A stretch of 64,000 nt of DNA from Gordonia sp. OPL2 (GCF_003797825.1 NZ_RKME01000004.1:124001-188000), one strand, 5' to 3'. Positions 7,586 to 16,899 are shown, counted from the stretch's first letter. Notes: a model not told the origin generated them from the sequence alone. Made by a program: numbers and translations.

Positions 7586-9531
7586 CGCCGCACCACCACC
7601 ACGAACGGGCCCACCTCGGTCACGACGAAACGGGGGTCGGCGAAGGCGGCCGGATCGAAGGTCACCGTGTACCGCTTGACGTTCGGATCATTCGGATAGA
7701 CGTCCTCGGCCAGCCGCAGTGTGTATCCGTCTGCGGCATAACGGAACAGGAAGACGTCGGGCGGCGTCCACGGGGAGCGGTCCAGCTTCTCGATGAGCTC
7801 GTCCGGGCTGGTCGAGTCCGCCCAGCGCTCGATGGTCTTGGCGCGTTTGTCGAACTCGGCCAACGGGTTCGCGTAGTGCGAGGTCAATCCCTGGAAACCC
7901 CAGTAGGGGTAGATCGAGAGGAAGCCGTAGTCGGCGGTGAGCACGACGTTGTCGGTGGCAGGTCTCTTCGTCTGCTCGCGGATCAGCCGATGGATCTCGG
8001 GGTAATACGACTCGGCCCCGGGCGGTCGCTGATCGGCGCGCGCGCCGTAGCCATCGGTATCGGTGTAAGCGGTGGTGATCTCGGTCGACAGGAACCCGGG
8101 GACATCCTGTGCCACAGCCATTGCCGCGACCGTTGCGACCGCGCCGATGGCGAAGCGGACGTCACCGAATCGGCCGACGGCCCAGCGCGACAGGTCGGCG
8201 AGCGCGAGCACACCGGCCGCCGCGAGCGTGGCGTTCAGGATCGGGTCGAGACGGAACGACAGCAGCGTCGTCCCGCCGGCCGTCAGCAGCATCGACAGCA
8301 GGCAGAAGAGGTAGATCGTCACCACCGCGACACCGAGTGCGAGCGCGACGGTGCGCTCACGGAAGCGCAACAAGATCCAGATCAGGCCGACGAGACTGAG
8401 CAACCCGACGAGGGTCAAGTGGAAGAACGGCAGCGGGAGGATCGCACCGCGTTCGGGGAGATAGTGTTCGGCCGTACCGCCGCTCGCGGGTTCGCTGCGC
8501 ACTCGAGACCACAGATAGGGCGCCCACACGAGGAGCGCGATGAGACCGGAGATGACCGCGATCGACGCAAGTCGGGCGATGATCGCACCGATCACCGACC
8601 GTCGTCGGCCGGACACGGTGGCATCCGGTACGGACTTGTTGGCGGCTCCGAACCACGCCTGCACGATGAGGTAGCAGGCCATGAGCACCGCGGTGAGTGC
8701 GAACAGGCCGGTGTAGAGCGTGTAGAACGTGGCGCTCAGACCGAGGAACGCGCCGGACGCCAGGACCGCGGCCCAGCTGGTGCCCGACCGGAGTCCGCCG
8801 ACCGGCCCTTCTGTGGCCCGGGATCGACCGCGTAGCGCGTACAGCATCGTGATGAGCATCGGGACGCCGAGTAACACCAGAACAGCCGCATAGGGTTCCG
8901 GAGACGCGAACATCAGCGTGATGACGGTGACGGCCAGGGCGATCGGGATGCCGCGGGTCGCGCCGAGCATCCGGTTCCACAGCAGGATGCCGACCGCGGC
9001 CGCAGCCGCCATCGACAGGATGGCCCACGGTTTGTAGGCCTCCCAGCCGGGCAGACCCTCGAGCCCCGCGTAGCGTCCGCCCCACCAGAACCAGCCGGCC
9101 GGGTAATAGGGCGGCAGGTCGAGGTAGGTCATGTCCGCCAGACGCGGACTGCTCGTCATGCGGGTCAGGTACTCGGTACGGAACTCCTGATCCACCGACA
9201 ACCCGAACAGGTAGAGCTTCGTCGCGCCCAGCGGCATGCCGAGGGTGACGGTGACGAGGCCCGCGGTCGCGATCGTCGAGATCAGACTCGTCAACCACCC
9301 GGTCGACGACCGGCCCGACCGATAGCGGTTGAGCAACACCACGAGTACCAGGGCGGCGACGGCCACGACCTGGCCCACGGTCGTCAGCGCGCGGGTGACG
9401 TTGGAGGAGTTGAACGACGGCCAGTCGACCGTCGCGATGACCTTGAGGCCGATGAACGCGACGAGCGCACCGACGATCGCGCCGATGAACAGCTCGCCGA
9501 CGTCCCGGGCGCGGCGAACGGTCGTGTTCAC
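7582..9531 (-). CDS. aftA: Galactan 5-O-arabinofuranosyltransferase AftA
   Basis: A 649-residue polytopic membrane protein of glycosyltransferase family GT85, which transfers the first arabinofuranose residues from decaprenyl-phosphoryl-arabinose onto galactan. About a dozen hydrophobic helices are visible, with the extracytoplasmic segment DQEFRTEYLTRMTSSP and YLDLPPYYPAGWFWWGGRYAG early, and a soluble C-terminal domain (about 480-649). The start is a GTG two bases after the dprE2 stop, and the end overlaps the MBL-fold gene. The order dprE1-dprE2-aftA is that of mycobacteria, which makes the call firm. Confidence 0.93.
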   Translation of the reverse strand: MNTTVRRARDVGELFIGAIVGALVAFIGLKVIATVDWPSFNSSNVTRALTTVGQVVAVAALVLVVLLNRYRSGRSSTGWLTSLISTIATAGLVTVTLGMPLGATKLYLFGLSVDQEFRTEYLTRMTSSPRLADMTYLDLPPYYPAGWFWWGGRYAGLEGLPGWEAYKPWAILSMAAAAAVGILLWNRMLGATRGIPIALAVTVITLMFASPEPYAAVLVLLGVPMLITMLYALRGRSRATEGPVGGLRSGTSWAAVLASGAFLGLSATFYTLYTGLFALTAVLMACYLIVQAWFGAANKSVPDATVSGRRRSVIGAIIARLASIAVISGLIALLVWAPYLWSRVRSEPASGGTAEHYLPERGAILPLPFFHLTLVGLLSLVGLIWILLRFRERTVALALGVAVVTIYLFCLLSMLLTAGGTTLLSFRLDPILNATLAAAGVLALADLSRWAVGRFGDVRFAIGAVATVAAMAVAQDVPGFLSTEITTAYTDTDGYGARADQRPPGAESYYPEIHRLIREQTKRPATDNVVLTADYGFLSIYPYWGFQGLTSHYANPLAEFDKRAKTIERWADSTSPDELIEKLDRSPWTPPDVFLFRYAADGYTLRLAEDVYPNDPNVKRYTVTFDPAAFADPRFVVTEVGPFVVVVRR

Positions 9532-9533
9532 GA

Positions 9534-10295
9534 TCAGATGGGCAGACGACGGAAGATCGGCCGCGGGATGTGCCGCAGGATCATCATCACGAACCGGAAC
9601 GGGCCGGGCGCCCAGACGATCTCCTTGTGCTTGTCGGCCGCGGCGACCGCCATGCGGGCGACGTCCTCCTTGTTCACGGTCAGCGGGGCCTCGGCGACGT
9701 GGGCGGACAGCCGGGTGCGGACCTGGCCGGGGCGGACGACGAGGACGTGGATGCCGAACGGGCGCAGGGCATCTCCGAGGCCGAGGTAGAAGCCGTCGAG
9801 GCCGGCCTTGGTCGAGCCGTACACGAAGTTGCTGCGCCGCACGCGTTCTCCGGCGACCGAGCTCATCGCGATGATCTGCCCGAAGCCCTGGGCGCGCATC
9901 TTCTCGCCGAGCAGCACGCCGACCGACACCGCGGCGGTGTAGTTGATGCCGACTTCGGTGACCGCGGTCTTCTGGTCCTGCCAGGCCTTCTCGTCGTCGG
10001 GCTGGATACCGAACGCGACGACGGCGACATCGATGTCACCACCGGCGAAGGCCTTGTCCAACACGGCCGGATGGGTGTCGGGGGCGAGGGCGTCGAAGTC
10101 GATCTGCTCGACGCTCGAGGCGCCGGCCTTCTGCATCTTCTCGACGGCCGCGGCGGCGGTCGGGTCACCGGGCACGGTGGCCAGGACCACCCGCATCGGG
10201 CCCTTCTTCAGGTACTCCTCGGTGATGGCGAGGCCGATCTCGGAACTGCCTCCGAGGACGAGGACGGACCGCGGCACGCCGACGGCGTTGATCAT
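9534..10295 (-). CDS. dprE2: Decaprenylphospho-beta-D-erythro-pentofuranosid-2-ulose 2-reductase
   Basis: NAD(P)H-dependent SDR that reduces the 2-keto intermediate from DprE1 to decaprenyl-phosphoryl-arabinose, the only known arabinose donor for mycobacterial-type cell walls. In the 253 residues the cofactor motif is LGGSSEIG (14-21), followed by the catalytic YGSTK (Tyr159, Lys163) and SS at 145-146. The C-terminal segment [19 protein letters not shown] is hydrophobic and basic, as in mycobacterial DprE2. It follows dprE1 by 57 bp and precedes aftA by two bases. Confidence 0.95.
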   Translation of the reverse strand: MINAVGVPRSVLVLGGSSEIGLAITEEYLKKGPMRVVLATVPGDPTAAAAVEKMQKAGASSVEQIDFDALAPDTHPAVLDKAFAGGDIDVAVVAFGIQPDDEKAWQDQKTAVTEVGINYTAAVSVGVLLGEKMRAQGFGQIIAMSSVAGERVRRSNFVYGSTKAGLDGFYLGLGDALRPFGIHVLVVRPGQVRTRLSAHVAEAPLTVNKEDVARMAVAAADKHKEIVWAPGPFRFVMMILRHIPRPIFRRLPI

Positions 10296-10352
10296 GATGT
10301 GGATTTCCCTTCGAAGCTGGTACGCATCAGGATGATTCGGATCGGGCTCAGG

Positions 10353-11771
10353 TCAGATCAGTTCGAGGCGCCGGCCCATGTCGGACATGAAGACCTTGTC
10401 CGGGTCGACGCGGCGACGGGTCGCGATCCACTCGTCGATCCGCGGGTACATCGCGTGGAAGGTGTCCGCCGATGTCCGCGAGTCCTTGGCGGTGTAGAGG
10501 CGCCCGCCGATCGACATCACCCGCCGGTCGAGTTCGTTGCAGAACTCGGCGAGTCCCTTCTTGATCGGGAAGTCGACGCAGATGTTCCAGCCGGCCATCG
10601 GGAACGACAGCGGTGCTTGGTTTCCCGGTCCGAAGAGCTTGAACACGTTGAGGAAGCTGACGTGTCCCGACGCCTGGATGTCGATGATGATCTGCTTGAA
10701 CTCCTCGACGGCCTCCGGCGGCACGATGAACTGGTACTGCAGGAATCCCTTCGACCCGTAGGCGCGGTTCCAGTTCCCGAACAGATCAAGCGGGTGATAG
10801 AACTTCGTCAGATTCTGGATCTTGCCGGTGTAGTTGCCGCCCATCCGGTAGTAGGCCTCGCCGACAATGGAGAAGTCGAACTTGTTGGCCAGCCCGTTGG
10901 GGAAGATGTCCGGGAAGTTCATCAGCGTCGGGGCGTCGAACTTGAGCGGGTCCTTCGCCAGTTCCGGCGGCAGCTGATCCAGCGTGGCGAGCGATCCGCG
11001 CGAGAACGTTCCGCGTCCGAGCTTCGGGGGCTTGCTGATCGCGTCGAACCAGCCCGAGGAGTAGGTGTAATTCGACTCGCTGCCGTCCTGATGCAGCGCG
11101 ATCGTCTCGTCCAGCGTGCTCGTGACGGTGCCGTCGGCGATGAAGTACGCGGTCTCGGTGCGCGTCATCCGGATCTTGGCCCGCAGGATGATGCCGGTGA
11201 GTCCGATGCCGCCGACCGTCGCCCAGAAGATGGAGGCGTCGGGGTCGTCGTCGGTGCCGTCGGGGGTGATCGTGATGATCTTTCCGCTCGCGAGGAGCAG
11301 CGTGATCTCGACGACGTGGTTGCCGAAGCTGCCCGCGCTGTGATGGTTCTTGCCGTGGATGTCGCAGCCGATGGCGCCGCCGACGGTGACCTGGCGCGTA
11401 CCCGGCAGCACCGGCACCCACAGACCGTGGGGAAGCGCGACGCGCATGAGGGTGTCGAGGTCGACCCCGGCATCGACGTCGACGATGGCCGTGGACTCGT
11501 CGATCGAGTAGATGCGGTTCAGCGGCGTCATGTCGATGGTGAGACCGCCGGCGTTCTGCGCGTTCTCGCCGTACGAACGCCCGAGTCCGCGAGCGATGAC
11601 GCCACGCTTGAGGTAGTCGGGTTTGTCGGCATTGTCGTCGGCGACGCGCGCGACCGCCTCGGCGATGACCTCGGGATACGGCGTCGAGAGCACGTGTCCC
11701 TCGATGGGCATCGTGCGACCCCAGCCCATCAGCGTGCGGGTCTCGATCGGCAACAACTCTTCAGTAGACAT
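10353..11771 (-). CDS. dprE1: Decaprenylphosphoryl-beta-D-ribose 2'-oxidase
   Basis: FAD enzyme that oxidises decaprenyl-phosphoryl-ribose at C2', the first half of the epimerisation with DprE2. The 472-residue protein has the FAD-binding stretch [12 protein letters not shown] (61-72), [25 protein letters not shown], and a substrate domain. The residue matching the cysteine that benzothiazinones attack (Cys387 in M. tuberculosis) is present as Cys398 in GWNICVDFP, and the catalytic lysine as Lys429 in TAKDSR. The 31-residue spacing between them is the same. The ATG at 11771 heads the dprE1-dprE2-aftA-MBL operon. Confidence 0.97.
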   Translation of the reverse strand: MSTEELLPIETRTLMGWGRTMPIEGHVLSTPYPEVIAEAVARVADDNADKPDYLKRGVIARGLGRSYGENAQNAGGLTIDMTPLNRIYSIDESTAIVDVDAGVDLDTLMRVALPHGLWVPVLPGTRQVTVGGAIGCDIHGKNHHSAGSFGNHVVEITLLLASGKIITITPDGTDDDPDASIFWATVGGIGLTGIILRAKIRMTRTETAYFIADGTVTSTLDETIALHQDGSESNYTYSSGWFDAISKPPKLGRGTFSRGSLATLDQLPPELAKDPLKFDAPTLMNFPDIFPNGLANKFDFSIVGEAYYRMGGNYTGKIQNLTKFYHPLDLFGNWNRAYGSKGFLQYQFIVPPEAVEEFKQIIIDIQASGHVSFLNVFKLFGPGNQAPLSFPMAGWNICVDFPIKKGLAEFCNELDRRVMSIGGRLYTAKDSRTSADTFHAMYPRIDEWIATRRRVDPDKVFMSDMGRRLELI

Positions 11772-11807
11772 CGCCCATGAGGGTACCTGTCCGCTCCCGC
11801 CGTAGGT

Positions 11808-11829
11808 TCGCGATGAATATCACCTGGTC
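11808..11829. repeat. 22-bp direct repeat, left of mazEF
   Basis: TCGCGATGA[A]TATCACCTGGTC; matches 12464-12485 at 21 of 22 positions. The pair brackets the toxin-antitoxin genes. Confidence 0.75.
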
Positions 11830-11845
11830 CGAAGGCCGGACCAGG
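11823..11845. promoter_or_regulatory. Inverted repeat CCTGGTCCG-N5-CGGACCAGG
   Basis: Perfect 9-5-9 dyad between the divergent dprE1 and mazE starts, overlapping the left direct repeat. It could be an operator for the antitoxin or a hairpin. A second perfect 10-bp palindrome, GGGTATACCC, lies at 11860-11869, 17 bp before the antitoxin ATG. Confidence 0.5.
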
Positions 11846-11886
11846 GGCGGTAGACGCTTGGGTATACCCGTCGGTAGACTCGGCCC

Positions 11887-12114
11887 ATGGCGACGACGAT
11901 CAAGGTATCCGTCGAACTGCGCGATCGCATCAACCGTGATGCGGAAGCGAACGGCGTCACCGCAGCGGGGTTCATCGAGAAGCTTCTGGATGGATACGAG
12001 CGTCGACAACGAATGGAGGCTTTCGGCCTGGCGGTCCGCGGCGCTGACGATCTCTATTGGGACGAGTTCAGCGATTGGGATGCAGCCCTGGCTTCTGGCG
12101 ACGATGTCACCTGA
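11887..12114 (+). CDS. mazE: MazE-like antitoxin
   Basis: A 75-residue protein beginning MATTIKVSVELRDRINRDAEANGVTAAGFIEKLL, a ribbon-helix-helix DNA-binding segment, then an acidic C-terminal tail (DDLYWDEFSDWDAALASGDD) of the kind that wraps the toxin. It is expected to neutralise the MazF protein encoded next and to repress their promoter. Its last 11 bases overlap the toxin gene, the usual coupled arrangement. The pair is bracketed by 22-bp direct repeats, suggesting recent insertion. Confidence 0.82.
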   Translation: MATTIKVSVELRDRINRDAEANGVTAAGFIEKLLDGYERRQRMEAFGLAVRGADDLYWDEFSDWDAALASGDDVT

Positions 12115-12457
12115 TCTGCGGCGCGGGATGGTCGTCTGGACGGAACTCGATCCCGTTCGCGGGCGGGAACGATCCGGCAGACGCCCAGCCCTGCTGATTG
12201 CGAGCGACTTGTATCTCGAGCAGGCCGACACGCTCGCGATCATCCTCCCCGCGACGACGATCGATCGGGGATGGCCGAACCACGTTCGCTTGCGCGGACC
12301 CGCTTTCACGTCACGTCGACCGACGTTCGCGATGACCGAACAACCTCGGACGGTGACCCGCGAACGACTGCACGACGTCATCGGTGTGGTGGATTCGGAG
12401 ACCATGGGTGAGGTCGACGAATGGCTGAGTGATTTTCTCTCGTTGCCACCGCGGTGA
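12104..12457 (+). CDS. mazF: MazF/PemK-family endoribonuclease toxin
   Basis: A 117-residue toxin of the type II MazF/PemK family, which cleaves RNA at short sequences. Family features seen are RRGMVVWTELDPVRGRE near the start, RPALLIASD, the PATT strand, and a late LHDVIGVVDSETMGEV segment. The ATG at 12104 lies inside the antitoxin gene. The frame is open upstream to 11777, but that part duplicates promoter and antitoxin DNA. The cleavage site cannot be told from sequence. Confidence 0.88.
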   Translation: MSPDLRRGMVVWTELDPVRGRERSGRRPALLIASDLYLEQADTLAIILPATTIDRGWPNHVRLRGPAFTSRRPTFAMTEQPRTVTRERLHDVIGVVDSETMGEVDEWLSDFLSLPPR

Positions 12458-12463
12458 ACGTTC

Positions 12464-12485
12464 TCGCGATGACTATCACCTGGTC
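12464..12485. repeat. 22-bp direct repeat, right of mazEF
   Basis: TCGCGATGA[C]TATCACCTGGTC; partner of 11808-11829 with one mismatch. It lies 41 bp before the DUF1905 gene. Confidence 0.75.
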
Positions 12486-12526
12486 GCGGAGTCGATATGA
12501 GGGACACTCGCGATCGAGGAGGCACC

Positions 12527-12802
12527 ATGAGCACCCCACTGGACAAGACATTCACCGCCGTCATCGAGAAGAGCTCGGCACCCGGCGGCTGGACGTATGT
12601 GGTCACCGACTGGACGGCTGACTTCTTCGGGACCCGCGGCCTGGTGAAGGTCAGCGGAACCGTCGACGGCCGACCGTTCGAGAGTTCGTTCATGGCGCTC
12701 GGCGACGGACGGCACAAGCTCCCGATGAAGGGTGCGTTGCTGGACGAGATCGGAAAGGGCGTGGGGGATCAGGTGGAGGTGTGTCTGCAGGAGCGGCGGT
12801 GA
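12527..12802 (+). CDS. DUF1905 domain protein
   Basis: A 91-residue single-domain protein matching the DUF1905 beta-barrel pattern: [53 protein letters not shown], then [10 protein letters not shown]. The function of the family is unknown. GAGGAGG precedes the ATG at the right distance. It stands alone, convergent with the GntR regulator and next to the right-hand direct repeat. Confidence 0.85.
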   Translation: MSTPLDKTFTAVIEKSSAPGGWTYVVTDWTADFFGTRGLVKVSGTVDGRPFESSFMALGDGRHKLPMKGALLDEIGKGVGDQVEVCLQERR

Positions 12803-12885
12803 GGCTGCGGCCTACAGCATGTGCTCTTGCCGGTGGATCCAGGCAGGACCTGCGCACATGCTCGAGGGCGTCTGCGTCACACGGT

Positions 12886-13566
12886 TCAGGGGAGGACCCC
12901 GCCGGCGCCGGCGACGAGGTTGTCTGCCGCCCAGCGCATGTGATCGATCACGGCATGCCGGGCGGCGTCCGGGTCGCCGCTGTCGATGGCGTCGATGATG
13001 ACGCTGTGGCGGTCGGTGTCCATGTTTCCCAGTGCTTGTTCGGTGCCGGCGTACATGATCGACATTCGGATCGAGCCTTCGAGAGAGGTCCACGAATGGA
13101 CCAGGGTCTCGTTGTCGGTCAGGGTGCAGAGCAGGCGATGAAAATCGAGATCGGCCTCGATTCGATCGTCGAGGTTGTCGCGACCCGCTGCGCCCATGCG
13201 ATCGAGCGCAGCCCGGAGGTCGCGGACCAGGGCGCCACGGTCGGGGATGGCGGCCAGCACGGAGGCCGCGAGGGCTTCGAGCGCTGCGCGGACCGCGAAG
13301 ATGTCGCCGATCTCTTTGGTGTCAAGGCTGCGCACGTGCAAGCGGTTTCGCACACCGGCGACGACAAGCCCCTCTTGCTGGAGTTGGCGTAGCGCCTCGC
13401 GAAGGGTGCCGCGGCTGATACCGAGTCGCTCGGAGAGTTCGGTCTCGACCAGAGCGCTGTGCGGTCGGAGTTCGCCGCGGGTGATGGCGGTGCGCAGGGC
13501 GGCGAGGGCCTGCTCGCGCAAATTGGTGCGTTGCAGGCCCAGGAGCGCCGCGGGTTGGGTTGCCAT
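12886..13566 (-). CDS. GntR-family regulator, FCD (FadR) subgroup
   Basis: A 226-residue regulator with an N-terminal winged helix (TNLREQALAALRTAITRGELRPHSALVETELSERLGISRGTLREAL in outline, about residues 12-60) and a C-terminal all-helical FCD domain with the usual metal/ligand residues (ADLDFHRLLC and HSVIIDAIDSGDPDAARHAVIDHM). FCD regulators usually sense small carboxylates or sugar acids. The chosen ATG at 13566 starts just before the family region; a longer frame begins at 13632 inside the putative operator. It ends the transporter-transketolase operon on the same strand and probably controls that operon and the divergent fusion gene. Confidence 0.9.
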   Translation of the reverse strand: MATQPAALLGLQRTNLREQALAALRTAITRGELRPHSALVETELSERLGISRGTLREALRQLQQEGLVVAGVRNRLHVRSLDTKEIGDIFAVRAALEALAASVLAAIPDRGALVRDLRAALDRMGAAGRDNLDDRIEADLDFHRLLCTLTDNETLVHSWTSLEGSIRMSIMYAGTEQALGNMDTDRHSVIIDAIDSGDPDAARHAVIDHMRWAADNLVAGAGGVLP

Positions 13567-13590
13567 GCCCGAGTCCTCTCGTGTCACAGC

Positions 13591-13615
13591 TGACTGTCGA
13601 CTGCTGTCTGTCAAC
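13591..13615. promoter_or_regulatory. Putative operator at the FCD regulator's own promoter
   Basis: TGACTGTCGAC at 13591-13601 is followed by CTGTCAAC at 13608-13615. The first differs by one base from TGACTGTCAAC in the operator at 16979-16998. The position 25-49 bp upstream of the regulator's ATG suggests autoregulation. Confidence 0.5.
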
Positions 13616-13659
13616 ACCGAGTGTACGGTCACGAGGCGGCGCTCCTGGTTCGTGCGAGA

Positions 13660-14646
13660 TCAGAGTTCGTCGAGTACGCGCTTCTCGATCCGATCGGTGG
13701 ACAGTCCGTAACGGTCGTGCAGGGTGGGCAACGCGCCGGCATCGAGAAACGCGTCAGGCAAGGCGATCGCACCGACCTGCACACCGAGTCCGCGCTCGAC
13801 GATGGCGGAGGCGACGGTCTCGTACAAACCGCCGATTCGGGTGTGGTTCTCGAGTGTGAACGCTTTGCGAGGAGTGTCGAGGTGGGCGAGAACGGTGTCG
13901 GCGTCGAACGGTTTGATGGTCGGCGTATGTACAACTGCGACGTCGATGTTGTGGTTGGCCAAACGGTCTGCGGCTTGCAGTGCGCGCATCGTCATCAGCC
14001 CGGACGACACGAAGACGACGTCGTTGCCGCCTCGCAGGACTTTCGCCTTGCCGAGCTCGAAGGTGTAGTCGTACTCGTCGAGCACGGTGGCGACCTTGCC
14101 ACGAAGCAGCCGAAGGTAGCTCGGCCCTTCGGCCGCAGCGAGCTGGGGAACGGCCTGTTCGATGTCAAGGGAGTCACACGGATCGACGATGGTGAGGTTC
14201 GGCATCCCGCGGAAGATTGCGACGTCTTCAGTCGCTTGGTGACTGGGTCCGTAGCCGGTTGTGAGGCCTGGGAGCCCTCCGATGATGTTCACATTCAGAT
14301 TGGGCTCGGCGATGTCGAGGCAGAGGAAGTCGTATGCCCGACGAGCGGCGAAGACGGAGTACGTGGACGCAAATGGTACGAGACCGGTCTCCGCCATGCC
14401 CGCCGCGGCGCCGAACAGCAACTGCTCGGCCATTCCCATCTGGAAGAACCGCTCGGGCATGGCCTGGGCGAAGATGTGCATGTCGGTGTACTTGGCGAGG
14501 TCGGCCGATAGGCCGACGATCTTGTCGTTCTCTTCGGCAGCGCGCACCAAAGCGTGTCCGAAAGGAGCGGTTGCGGTGCGTTGTCCGGGGTCGACGAACG
14601 ACGCGATCATTGCCGAGGTCTTGAGTTTGGGTGCTGCGGTGGTCAT
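13660..14646 (-). CDS. Transketolase, C-terminal (pyrimidine-binding and transketolase C) subunit
   Basis: A 328-residue protein equal to the second half of a transketolase. It shows the pyrimidine-binding domain (FGHALVRAAEENDKIVGLSADLAKYTD, then RFFQMGMAEQLLFGAAAGMA with the catalytic glutamate) and the C-terminal domain (AKVLRGGNDVVFVSSGLMT, and AFTLENHTRIGGLYETVAS). With the gene just upstream it would form a two-subunit, thiamine-diphosphate enzyme that moves two-carbon ketol units. It starts at the ATG one base after the upstream stop; the longer frame into that gene is an artefact. No transaldolase or sugar kinase is nearby, so the substrates are unknown. Confidence 0.92.
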   Translation of the reverse strand: MTTAAPKLKTSAMIASFVDPGQRTATAPFGHALVRAAEENDKIVGLSADLAKYTDMHIFAQAMPERFFQMGMAEQLLFGAAAGMAETGLVPFASTYSVFAARRAYDFLCLDIAEPNLNVNIIGGLPGLTTGYGPSHQATEDVAIFRGMPNLTIVDPCDSLDIEQAVPQLAAAEGPSYLRLLRGKVATVLDEYDYTFELGKAKVLRGGNDVVFVSSGLMTMRALQAADRLANHNIDVAVVHTPTIKPFDADTVLAHLDTPRKAFTLENHTRIGGLYETVASAIVERGLGVQVGAIALPDAFLDAGALPTLHDRYGLSTDRIEKRVLDEL

Positions 14647-14647
14647 G

Positions 14648-15529
14648 TCAGGCCTTCGGTGAGTTCGTGGTGGCGAAGCGGTCGGCGAGCTGGTCGCGAC
14701 AGATCTGCCATTCGTGTTCTTCGATGCGCATGAAATGCGCCTTCTCGCGGTTCTCCAGGATCGTTGCGCCGTAACCGACGCGTGTGTCGCAGATGACGAT
14801 TGACGGCGCGCCGTGTGGCCGGGCGGTGTTGGTGACGTCATCGAAGGCCTCGAGGAGCGCGGCAGGGTCGTTGCCGTTGACTCGTCGGACGTTCCAGCCT
14901 GCGGCTTCCCATTTCTCTTCCACTGGCTCGATATTGAGAACACCAGCGGTCGGCCCGTCGGCTTGCAACGCATTCATGTCGACCATGGCGATGAGGTTGC
15001 CCAGTTGGTGGTGATGTGCGCCCATCGCCGCTTCCCAGGTCGACCCTTCGTCGAGCTCACCGTCGGAGAGGAAGTTGAAGACCCGGGCGTCGGAGTTCTG
15101 GTGTCGCAATCCGAGGGCCATCCCGACGGCGACGGTCAGTCCGTGCCCCAGGGAACCGCCGGATATCTCCATTCCCGGTGTGTACGACGCCATTCCGGAC
15201 ATCGGCAGCCTCGAGTCGTCGAGGGCGTAGGTGAGCAACTCCTCGGAGTCGAGGACTCCGGCGGCAGCGAGGGCCGCGTACAGGCCGATCGCGTAATGCC
15301 CGGTCGAGAGCAGGAATCGGTCGCGGGCGGCCCAGTTGGGGTCGTCGGCCCGATACCGCATCTGGTCGCCGTAGACGACGGCCAGGATGTCGGCTGCGCC
15401 GAGCGCCTGTCCGACGTAGCCCTGTCCCTGGACCTCGCCCATGTCGATGACATTCTGGCGGGTCCGATAAGCGAAGTCGGCGACGACACGTTCGCGGGTC
15501 GATGCGGGTGTGACGGCTGTGGTGGTCAT
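14648..15529 (-). CDS. Transketolase, N-terminal (thiamine-diphosphate-binding) subunit
   Basis: A 293-residue protein equal to the first half of a transketolase. The thiamine-diphosphate and magnesium motif is present as FLSDGELDEGSTWEAAM with VDMNALQADG about 25 residues on; GDG of classical transketolase is SDG here. STGHYAIGLYAALAAAG and SGGSLGHGLTVAVGMALG are the other conserved blocks. Split enzymes of this type include apulose-4-phosphate transketolase and sulfo-transketolase (recalled), so a non-standard ketose is likely. Its ATG overlaps the transporter stop by 4 bp. Confidence 0.92.
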   Translation of the reverse strand: MTTTAVTPASTRERVVADFAYRTRQNVIDMGEVQGQGYVGQALGAADILAVVYGDQMRYRADDPNWAARDRFLLSTGHYAIGLYAALAAAGVLDSEELLTYALDDSRLPMSGMASYTPGMEISGGSLGHGLTVAVGMALGLRHQNSDARVFNFLSDGELDEGSTWEAAMGAHHHQLGNLIAMVDMNALQADGPTAGVLNIEPVEEKWEAAGWNVRRVNGNDPAALLEAFDDVTNTARPHGAPSIVICDTRVGYGATILENREKAHFMRIEEHEWQICRDQLADRFATTNSPKA

Positions 15530-16899
15530 ACGAGTTCTCCGCTCTTGGTGGATGGCGTGGTGTCAGGGCCGAAAGGGCCGGGATCGACCTCGGAGGCAGC
15601 TTGTTCGGCGAGCATGCGCTCACGCGGGCCCCACGTCTCCCGGGTGAGCACGGCTGCGGTGAGTCCGATGAGTGCGTAGAAGCCGAACAGCAGCGCCGGC
15701 CCCATCCAGCCGATCCACACGAACAACAAGGTCGTGATGAACGGGGTGAACCCGGACACCATGGCCGAGATCTGGTAGGCGAGTGAGGCTCCCGAAGCGC
15801 GGCGGGTGGCGTCGAACAGCTCGGGAAACCACGCGCCCTGTGCGCCGGCGAGCGCGTTCTGGCACACCGTGTAGGCGATCACGATCGTCGCCAGGATCAA
15901 GACGAAAGTGCCGGTGTTGACGAGCAGGAACATGGGGATGGCAAAGACGACCCCGAAGGCGCACACCCCGATGTAGACGGGTCGCCGTCCGATCTTGTCG
16001 GTCAGGGTGGCCCACCCGACAGTGGCGCCGATGCCCAGGCCGGCGGCGACGCAGAGCGCGAGCAGGGTCTGCGACTTGGTGGCCAGCTCCTCGGTGTGCA
16101 GGTACGAGATCATGTACGTGATCGACACCGCGTATCCGGCGGTTTCGGCGATGCGAAGGCCGATGCCGCGCAGGATGTCTCGCCAGTCCTTGCGGACCGA
16201 GTCGACGATCGGCGACTTTACGACGGAGCCGGTCTCCTTGACCTCTTCGAACACCGGCGACTCGGGTACCTTCGCGCGGATGATGAGGCCGACGATCACC
16301 AGCAGGATGCTGGCGAGAAAGGGCACGCGCCATGCCCAGTCGCCGGGTAGGTGGACGGAGACGAGGAAGACGAGGTTGGCCAAGAGCAGGCCGACCGGGA
16401 ACCCGGCTTGCACGATGCCGGTGAACTTGCCCTTCTTGCGCCAGGGGGCGTGCTCGTAGCTCATCAGGATCGCGCCACCCCACTCGGCTCCGAATGCCAG
16501 GCCCTGAATGATGCGGACGACGACCAGCAGGACCGGCGCGATCACACCGACCTGTGCGTATGTCGGCAGCAGGCCGATGGCGAAAGTGGCCAACCCCATC
16601 AGGATCAGGGATGCCACGAGGACCGGCTTGCGTCCGACCTTGTCTCCGAGGTGTCCGCCCAGGATTCCGCCGAGCGGACGGGCGGCGAAGCCGACACCGA
16701 GGGTCGCGAATGCCGCGAGGGTCCCGGCGACCGAGCTTTGTCCGGGGAAGAACGCGGTGCCGAAATACAGGGCGGCGGCGGTACCGAAGCCGATGAAGTC
16801 GTATGTCTCGATGACTGCTCCGACCGAGGAGCCGATAGAGACGCGTCGAGCGTCGGGCGATCCGTTCACCGGGCCGCGCATGTGGAGTGCTGTCGTCAT
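15526..16899 (-). CDS. MFS transporter, metabolite:H+ symporter (MHS) family
   Basis: A 457-residue, 12-helix transporter. The MHS signature is clear: GAVIETYDFIGFG in helix 1, then GGHLGDKVGRKPVL in the 2-3 loop, RIIQGLAFGAEWGGAI in helix 4, and TDKIGRRPVYIG in the 8-9 loop. This family imports small acids and betaines (shikimate, 2-oxoglutarate, proline betaine) with protons. GGAGG ten bases upstream selects the ATG at 16899 over the earlier in-frame GTG. It is the first gene of an operon with both transketolase subunits and probably the regulator, so it likely imports the pathway substrate. Confidence 0.92.
   Translation of the reverse strand: MTTALHMRGPVNGSPDARRVSIGSSVGAVIETYDFIGFGTAAALYFGTAFFPGQSSVAGTLAAFATLGVGFAARPLGGILGGHLGDKVGRKPVLVASLILMGLATFAIGLLPTYAQVGVIAPVLLVVVRIIQGLAFGAEWGGAILMSYEHAPWRKKGKFTGIVQAGFPVGLLLANLVFLVSVHLPGDWAWRVPFLASILLVIVGLIIRAKVPESPVFEEVKETGSVVKSPIVDSVRKDWRDILRGIGLRIAETAGYAVSITYMISYLHTEELATKSQTLLALCVAAGLGIGATVGWATLTDKIGRRPVYIGVCAFGVVFAIPMFLLVNTGTFVLILATIVIAYTVCQNALAGAQGAWFPELFDATRRASGASLAYQISAMVSGFTPFITTLLFVWIGWMGPALLFGFYALIGLTAAVLTRETWGPRERMLAEQAASEVDPGPFGPDTTPSTKSGELV

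Noticed and set aside
7876..8835. 319-codon open frame opposite aftA
   Set aside because: Low-complexity Arg/Asp/Glu-rich translation, antisense to a sure membrane-protein gene.
9570..11780. 736-codon open frame on the plus strand
   Set aside because: It is the antisense of dprE2 and dprE1, both certain genes; no family sequence is present.
14647..14973. Extended start of the transketolase C-terminal subunit
   Set aside because: This part is an out-of-frame reading of the N-terminal subunit gene; the ATG at 14646 follows directly after that gene's stop.
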